The translations under genes and the position numbers were made by a program. From positions 177,681,826-177,745,825 of the forward strand of contig JAHLJT010000631.1 in NCBI GenBank assembly GCA_031308135.1: DNA of 64,000 nt, in the 5' to 3' direction. Positions 57,439-64,000 of the stretch are shown here, piece after piece. The notes under the pieces are model-generated. The model was not told the DNA's origin and ran no database searches. It worked only from the letters and a program-made list of their open reading frames with translations. Position 1 is the first letter of the stretch; every line of letters begins with the position of its first letter. This DNA is from Acheta domesticus (taxonomy: Eukaryota; Arthropoda; Insecta; Orthoptera; Gryllidae).

Positions 57439-59972
57439 TCAGTTCATTATGGAGTTGAGAGTTGGGAATATACCAGGGTGCGTGAAATATTTTCCTGATG
57501 AATTTATTTTGGAGAATTTGTAATTTATTAATATGGGTTTTGGCAGCATTGGACCAGATGGGCAAGCATAAGTAAGGGTAGGACGAATAATTCTGGTATA
57601 TATTAATTTTGCTGAGTGAATGTTTATAGGTGATTTATAATTAATGAGGGAGTGTAATTTATAAATTTTAGTGTTAGTTTTATGTATAATGTTTTTAATA
57701 TGGGCATTCCATTTAAGTTTAGTGTCTAAGAGGAGTCCAAGATATTTAATAGGTATGTTGGGTGATATCCAGGGTATAGCTTGATCAAGAATTAATATTT
57801 CTGCAGGGATGATTGGTTTACAGAGTGTGAAGATTTTAGCTTGACATTTATTCATGTTAATTTTAATCTGCCATTTAGAAGTCCAATTTGTATAAAGCAG
57901 AAGGTCGGATTGTAGTCTATTTTTGGCAGTTGTTAAATTTTTATGACTAATGAAGAATGCAGTATCATCAGCAAAAAGGGCTAATTCTGAGTACGTAAAG
58001 TTGGGAATGTCAGAGAGATAGATGTTAAAAGAAGAGGAGATAGACAGGACCCTTGGGGCACGCCCGCGCCAATTGAAAATAGTTGAGAAAAAGAGGAATT
58101 AATTTTGACACGAAAAGTGCGATTAGAAAGAAAATTTGAATTATTTTGAACAAATAAGTAGGAATTCCAATTTGGAATAATTTATAAATAAGACCATGAT
58201 GCCAAATTTTGTCGAATGCTTTTTCGATGTCCAGTAATAATACAATAGTATGCTGTTTTAGGTGAAAGGAGTTTTCAATATGTTCTGTTAGTCTTAAAAG
58301 TTGATGAGTAGTTGCATGGTGATGAGTGAAGCCAAATTGAGTGGGAGGAATAATTTTGTTAATTGTAGTGAAGTGTGATAATCTGTGATGTATAAGTTTC
58401 AAATATCTTGGAAAGAGAGGAAAGTAAACTAATAGTTCGGTAGTTCGATGGGTTTCTAGGATCTTTTTGTGGTTTACAAAAGGGAAGTACGATTGCTGTT
58501 TTCCAGGTAGTTGGAAAGTAATTAAATCTCAATGCGGAATTTAGAATAGAAGTAAAAGCAGCAATTGATCTTTTACCAAGTGACTTGAGTGTTTGATTAT
58601 TGATAGTATCCAATCCTGGAGATTTGCGACTTTTTAGTGTTTAAATAATTGAATGAATTTCAGAAGGGGAAATAAAATCAATATTTTGGGGAACATTAAA
58701 ATTTGGAAGAGAGAGAAAATTGCTAACAAGATTGTAAAAGTGAATATTAGTAGTTGAATTAGGAGTAAACGTGTTTTGGAAATGAAGACCTAGTAATTGA
58801 GTTTTGTCATAGTCATTTATTGCTGTAGTGGAATGTTGCTTAAGGATTGGAATGGCTGTTTTTTCTTTACAGATTCTTTTAAGAGTTGACCAAAGCTTTT
58901 TTGATTGGGGATGAATTTGTTTAATAAAGTTTTTGTATTCATTGAATTTATGTTGTTCCAGTTTAGATTTTATAATCCTAGATATTTTGTTTAGTTTAGT
59001 TTTAATATCTTTACGCCTGGTTTGTTGCCAGAATCGTCTTAGGGAGTGCTTAGTTTTAATAAGGTTAATAATAGGTAAAGGTAGAGGTTTATAATTTACG
59101 AAATTAGTTTTTGGTATATATTTAGAACTTATGTGTAATTATGATTTATTGCATCCGTGAAATAAGTGATGTACGAGTCTATGTCATGAGTTGATAATAT
59201 ATTTGTGGGGAATTGAATGCTGTTTTCAATATTTAATGTAAATTTATTCCAATTTACTTTTTGGAATATAGGAGAAGAGTTAGAATAGGTGATACGAGAG
59301 TTGAAATAAATGTTTATAATAACTGGATAATGATCTGAATCAAGCTCAGGTAATACGTTTTGAGTAATTGGAAGGTTTACGTTTTGTGTGATTAGTATAT
59401 CTAAAATATCTGGGATGATATTTTCATTATATGAATAATACGTGGGTTCATTAGGGGAATGAATTGAAGATTATGATTAGCAATAAATTTGTGTAATTTT
59501 ATACCATTTGGATTATTATTAAGACTTCCCCAGATTGATTTTTACAATTTAGATCTCCGAGCAGTATGCTTTTATCTGTTGTATTGTTAAATATGCTTTT
59601 AAAATATGTCAGCGGGAAATTATACTTCGGAGGCTTATACGCAACTGTAAGGTGGTAATGGATTTGATTGATATTGATTATTATTGTAATGAATTCGAGG
59701 GAGGGAGTGATAGGTGTATTTATAAGAAAAGATTTGAGTTTGGAAGAAATAATAATAGCTACGCCACCCGATGCTATATTGTCAATTCTGTCATATCGGT
59801 ATATTTTATATCCATGCAAATAAAATTTTTCATTGGGGATGAGATGCGTTTCGGTGATACATGCTATTTGGATGTTGTGGGAATAAAGAAAATGTTCAAA
59901 TAATTGATGTTGCCTTTTAATTCCATTGGCATTCCAATTGAGCAGTGTTATGCAGTTAGTTTTCTTAGACAT
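57439..59972 (-). pseudogene. Jockey-like ORF2 (endonuclease and reverse transcriptase), broken
   Basis: The endonuclease begins MSKKTNCITLLNWNANGIKR and keeps IACITETHL (catalytic Glu), SGGVAIIIS and LLGDLNCKN (Asp/Asn). A base loss near 59560 shifts the frame. The RT region shows TAIVLPFCKPQKDPRNPSNY, LLLDIEKAFDKIWHHGLI, GVPQGSC in a shifted frame at about 58060 and FADDTAFF at about 57975, so catalytic boxes survive but are spread over frames. The C-terminal part has YLGLLLDTKLKWNAHI and an RPTLTYACP motif. Confidence 0.85.
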
Positions 59973-60153
59973 TTTGTTTGTTCAGAAGTGATTCTATGAT
60001 TTGTTGAATTTGTGGTATTAGTGAAGATATAACTTGCGTAACTATTGTGGTAATTAATTGTGAGATATTTAATGAAGAAGTGTTAATGTTATTAATATTT
60101 TGAGAATTGCGAGCTGTGTTGGAATATGTATTTGACCAGGCATTAGGTGGATT

Positions 60154-61492
60154 CTAAAGTGGGGGAAAGTCTGTGTTGTGGAATGTGAAGGTTTTAGGCT
60201 GTGTATTTGTATTTTCCAAATTATGTATGGTCTCTTGTGAAGTATTATTGAATTTAGAAGTTTTGTTGTTAAGTGCTTGTTTAAAAAAAGGGCATCCTCT
60301 ATAATTAGCAGTGTGATTCTGGTTACAGTTAACACACATCGGAAGTGAATTTTGATGTTTGTTGCAAAGAGAATAGTGGTGATTCTGATTACATTTGACA
60401 CATCTGGGAGTTAAACGACAGTTTGCCTGTGAGTGATCAAATCGTTGACAGTTTTTACATTGTATGGGTGAAGAACGTTGAGTTCTTGGTTGAATATTCA
60501 CTAAGCAATGAAATAAGGTTTTCAGGTGTAGAATTTCTTTACCTTCTTTGGAGTTTTGTAGGTCTAAAGCACACGTTTGAAGAGGTTTTCTGGATTTGTC
60601 GTAAAGTCTTCTAACACTGATTACGGGATATTGTAACCTAAATAGTTCATTATAAATGTCTATTTCTGAAATTGAAGAAGGAATGTTTTTAAGCATCACA
60701 GGGAAACACTTTTTTGATGGATCTTGATATGTATAAAATTGAATGTTGTTTGATTCACTAAATTTGCGAAAGTTCCTAAAGTCGTCAATAGATGTGAACT
60801 GTATTTTTATTTCATTTTTGCGAGACTTAGTGGTGTATTCATGTTGCACAATTTTTGATATATCTTGTATTAATAGCTGGTAATTTTTTGCAATCACTGT
60901 AAACGGTGGAATTTTCACTTCAGAGTTAGAGAGTTCGTTATCAGGATCGGCAGTTTCATTCAAGATGTCGTATCTGGAGTATGTTGGAATTGAATAGGTT
61001 GGTTTACATTGTTTTTTGACGTTTGGCTGAATTTGCTTCTTGAAGAGGAAGTTGATTATTTGTATTACCTGAAGTGTGTGTAAAGATTGTGGAAGATTGG
61101 TTATTAGGTGGCATTTCTTCTAATCCGGGAGCAGCTTAAAGAACATTGATGGTAGTAGAAGATGTTGATTGCTGAGAAGAATTTTGAGGTTGATGTATCA
61201 CATCTTGAAGCAATGACTTTTGACGTTTGGCTGGATTTGTTTCTTGTAGAGGAGGCTGGCTTCTATTTGCATTATACGAAATGTCTGTGTAAATGAAGGG
61301 AGACTGGTTGTCCGTTTGCATTTCTATCAATCCGAGAGTAGCTTGAGGTACATTGACAGCACTCGATGTTGATTGAAGAGAAGCATTTTGTGACTGATAT
61401 ATTATATCTTGTGATAACAAATTTTGAGATGTAATATTTTCAGGTAAGTTTGAATTATTATTCTGCATTATTTGCAGGTCTTGATGGAACAT
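60154..61492 (-). pseudogene. Jockey-like gag (ORF1), broken
   Basis: The N-terminal part (from 61492) is Gln/Ser/Asn-rich and contains a 204-bp tandem duplication; it stops at TAA 61138-61136. In the sister unit the same codon is CAA, so this is a point nonsense change. The frame then shifts and continues at 60963 with an RRM-like region (MLKNIPSSISEIDIYNELF) and knuckles CKNCQRFDHSQANC, CVKCNQNHHYSLC and CVNCNQNHTANYRGC, typical of Jockey gag. Confidence 0.8.
61018..61425 (-). repeat. 204-bp tandem duplication inside the gag
   Basis: The unit starts at GACGTTTGGCTG at 61018 and again at 61222. Shared landmarks such as TTCTTGWAGAGGA, GCATTTCT and GATGTTGATTG keep the same spacing. The units have clearly diverged. 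Confidence 0.8.
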
Positions 61493-61843
61493 ATAATTTC
61501 AATGCCCAATACAGTCTCCCCGGAGGGGAAACTGTGAAACACGTGTTACAGCTGGATTTATTTATGTCTGCAATTGATTTGAACAAATTTATGATAAATG
61601 TCAGTTTTTCTTACCAGTGGCAGGCTGGTTCGCTAATATTTTGTAAATATATTGATTCTCGAGCGAAAACAGTCCGATTACTTGGCACGGCCCTCTGGAA
61701 GTCCATCGTACCTTTAACCAGAAATAATGTGAATATTCGAATAGGTGTGCATGCATTGGAAGCGTAATTTCTTCTTCTGTTGTCTGTGCATTTGCTTCAA
61801 TGTTGGGCCCCTTGACAGCGTTGCTGTAGCGTAAACAATCAAG

Positions 61844-62985
61844 ATGGCTGCTTTGCTAAGTAATGTCTTCGCGTGTGCCGTGATTCGTCATTTGCATTTG
61901 TTAGGTAAATCGGGCAAGGGAATTCATGAGGAAATGGTGAAGGTGTACGGTGTTAATGCTCCAGCATTTGAGACAATAAAGAAGTGGAAAAGGTTGTTCC
62001 GATGTGGGCACAAAGAGCTGGATGACGCACCACGAAGCGGCAGACCGTCTTTGCTGGAGGAACCACGGATCATCCAATTGGTGGAAAATTTGGTGTTATA
62101 TGATAGGCGGATAACCATTAAAACAATTGCCAGAGAGGTTAACATTATCCAAGGATCAGCGCACATCATCTTGCACTACACATGACGAAAGTATCGGCCA
62201 GATGGGTTCCCTAGTTTGCTGACACCCATTCAAAGGGAGCAGCGCGTGACATCCGCAGTGGCGATGTTGCAATGTGCAAAGAGCAAGACGAGTTTTTCCG
62301 CCTTCTTATCACAATGGACGAATGCTGGGTTCATCATTACGACCCACAAAACAAAATAAATGAGTAAACAGTGGAAACACGCAGAGTCGCCTTCACCAAA
62401 GAAAGCAAAGATGCAGTCCTCGTCTGGGAAGGTGATGTCTGTTTTTTGAGATTGTCGCGGTGTAATCCTAAATGATTCCGCCAGAAAAATCCAGAAAATT
62501 ACTTCGGAGCATTACCAAGAAAAATTGACAAAACTGCGAGGAATGAATGCAATGAAGCGGAAAAGGCGAGGAATGAACGCAAGAGGTGTGCGACTGCTGC
62601 ATGACAACGCCCTTGCTCACACTGCTCAAGCAACTGTCGCCCATTGTTCGCATCTACGCTACGAAATTCTACCGCATCCGCCGTATTCGCCCGACTTGGC
62701 ACCGAGCGATTTCTTTCTTTTTAGAAAATTGAAAGAGTCGCTGCGTGGGCAACGTTTAGCCAGTGATGATCATATGATTTTTGCGATGGAAAATCTTTTA
62801 GAGGGCCAAACGCCCTACTTCTATAATAATGCATGAGGCAAGTTATCCGTACATTGCTGTGAGAAATGTGTAAACCTGCAGGGATCTTATGTTGAAAAGG
62901 ACTAATAAATTTGCAAAAGGTGATATTTCTATCTTTTTTTCTTTCTACCCAAACGTACGAACTTTGTGAACGCCCCTCGTAGTTT
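61844..62985 (+). mobile_element. Mariner transposase, broken
   Basis: The frame begins MAALLSNVFACAVIRHLHLL and includes a helix-turn-helix with RSGRPSLLEEPRI. It breaks at 62185. SARWVPSLLTPIQREQRVT, TMDECWVHHYDP (first catalytic Asp, about 62316), then a shifted frame 62525-62836 with VRLLHDNALAHTA (second Asp) and LPHPPYSPDLAPSDFFLF (third Asp, D34D type). About three frame changes and a stop separate the parts. CCCAAACGTACGAACTTTG then AACGCCCCTC at 62949-62978 looks like the right terminal repeat; no left partner was found. Confidence 0.88.
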
Positions 62986-62989
62986 AGCT

Positions 62990-63300
62990 TCAAAATTAAA
63001 TCAGCAGTGAATATTTGAAAATATGACTGCATCGTCAGGAACATTCCCCATTAATCGAGTTAGTGTATCTTTTCCTAATGGTCAATATTCTCCCAAATAT
63101 TTCCTCCTATGCATTCTGCCCGCTCCTAAAACTAATTGTTGCATCTGAGGCTAGGCGGCTACCCTTGTCCTGCAAAGAGGGGCAGCGGCGGAGAGCAACA
63201 GGCGCGTCAGATGGCGAAGGGCGAGAACGGGAGGGAAGCCCTTCACCTGATGAGGAAGATTGACAGATTGATTGATTTATCAATGATTCCGGGTGCATCA
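62990..63300. other. No gene seen
   Basis: Mixed-composition spacer between the mariner and the last SINE. The short frames show no feature. Confidence 0.35.
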
Positions 63301-63725
63301 ACTGCTAAGATCATTATTCCCGTATGTGTGGGGATGTTTTATCACGAGAGGTGCAGGAGATCTTCCCCCGGTGTTGTGGCATGTGTGGTAGTGTAGTGGG
63401 TGTAAGAGTAAGTTAGGTCCGAGGATAGGACAAGGAATGGAAGGGAAAGACCGCGTGCGGTCCATGTCCCGTTTGATAGGGTAGTGCTTCGGCATTCGCC
63501 TGGTATTGATTGGGGAAACCACGGAAAACTACCTATCCGAGCAGCCGGCCGCTATAATTCTCCTTCAGTCAGCGACTGAATTCGACCTATCTAAGTAGGT
63601 AGTGTCGAAAATCCTATGTCAAAAATCACCAAAATCAACTTCGGGACTGGAACCCAGGACCTCCTGGTCAGAGGCAGTGACATCGAATAATTTCCCGAAC
63701 CACCCAAGAAACCGGTGATGCTGAA
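63300..63725 (-). mobile_element. SINE family S1, copy 8
   Basis: On the minus strand: TGCCTCTGACCAGGAGG, GGGTTCCAGTCCCG (mutated B box, about 63657-63644), TTTTCGACACTACC, AGGTCGAATTCAGTCGC, GGAGAATTATAGCGGCCGG, GGTAGTTTTCCGTGG, CAGGCGAATGCCGAAGC, CAAACGGGACATGGACCGC and the pyrimidine-rich tail. This copy is nearly full length. Confidence 0.78.
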
Positions 63726-64000
63726 GATGAGATATAAGGATCGACGGGGGAGCAACTCGCCCTCCTTACGGTTCATGCGCTCGTCAGACCCGTTCACTTC
63801 GGTTTGTATTTGTGGCTGTTAAATTGATATTTTCTCCGGGTAGTGTGGTCGACGGTGCAGTGTTGTTTGGAGTTCGATTTTGAAACAGCGGCCGAATAAT
63901 TTTGAATTGTTTGTAATGACGACCTGACTATTTGTCTTAGTCTACGAATAAAATTATTCGATTACAGTTATTTCACTAATCTTGGCCAGAACCTTTCCAC
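63726..64000. other. No gene seen to the window end
   Basis: No recognised pattern. Confidence 0.3.

Larger units (their letters stand above)
57300..61495 (-). mobile_element. Jockey-like non-LTR retrotransposon, near full length but inactive
   Basis: Order on the minus strand: gag N-terminus (61492-61136), gag with three zinc knuckles (60963-60154), AP endonuclease (59972-59499), reverse transcriptase (about 59100-57870), ORF2 C-terminus (57855-57439). The 5' and 3' borders are approximate, since no target duplication was recognised. Frameshifts and stops occur in every part. Confidence 0.85.

Overview
This window looks like nuclear DNA from an insect, most likely a large-genome, non-holometabolous one. 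It is AT-rich and intron-heavy, with many decayed transposable elements and no bacterial gene organisation. The insect call rests on the element types (Jockey-like and RNase H-bearing LINEs, mariner, pogo-like elements, tRNA-derived SINEs) and on remnants of a protein family that I know as expanded in arthropods. The species cannot be read from the sequence.

One host gene is supported end to end, on the minus strand from 25933 down to 8977. Seven exons (25699-25933, 19517-19594, 18198-18377, 16064-16267, 13014-13188, 10918-10997, 8977-9140) have GT/AG borders. Their phases match at all six junctions and add up to 1116 nt, or 371 codons plus stop. An AATAAA lies 26 bases beyond the stop. The predicted protein is secreted. 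It has a signal peptide, a 12-cysteine N-terminal module with the IGFBP-type CGCCxxC signature, and four thyroglobulin type-1 domains. The first two of these have all six cysteines; the last two have both lost the C3-C4 disulfide pair.

The rest of the window is mostly mobile DNA. Region by region: 105-200, short element with a hammerhead-like core; 1605-2540, internally deleted pseudogene of an arthropod repeat-protein family; 5300-5430, tRNA-derived repeat; 5611-6990, LINE fragment (+); 7689-8210, SINE (+). 8946-25980 is the host gene, whose introns hold four SINE copies, a fold-back MITE, several copies of an unnamed GAGAAAGT repeat, two TA-flanked pogo-like elements and a small element with a 15-bp target duplication that one pogo element later entered. 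27085-27420, SINE; 28008-28914, a third pogo-like element; 29440-32210, internally deleted RNase H LINE (-); 33600-37620, GAGAAAGT-family copies and a second SINE type, with a CpG-rich block at 36470-36880; 38160-38600, GC-rich block; 42840-46520, more GAGAAAGT copies; 47150-47955, CpG block and a pyrimidine-rich minisatellite; 52680-53770, SINE and GAGAAAGT copy; 54780-55550, CpG island ending in a splice-donor-like site; 55610-56110, SINE; 57300-61495, near-complete but broken Jockey-like LINE (-); 61844-62985, broken mariner (+); 63300-63720, SINE (-).

No bacterial-type operon, CRISPR array, rRNA or functional tRNA gene was seen. Most open frames outside the features listed are chance frames in repeats or in GC-rich or pyrimidine-rich DNA.
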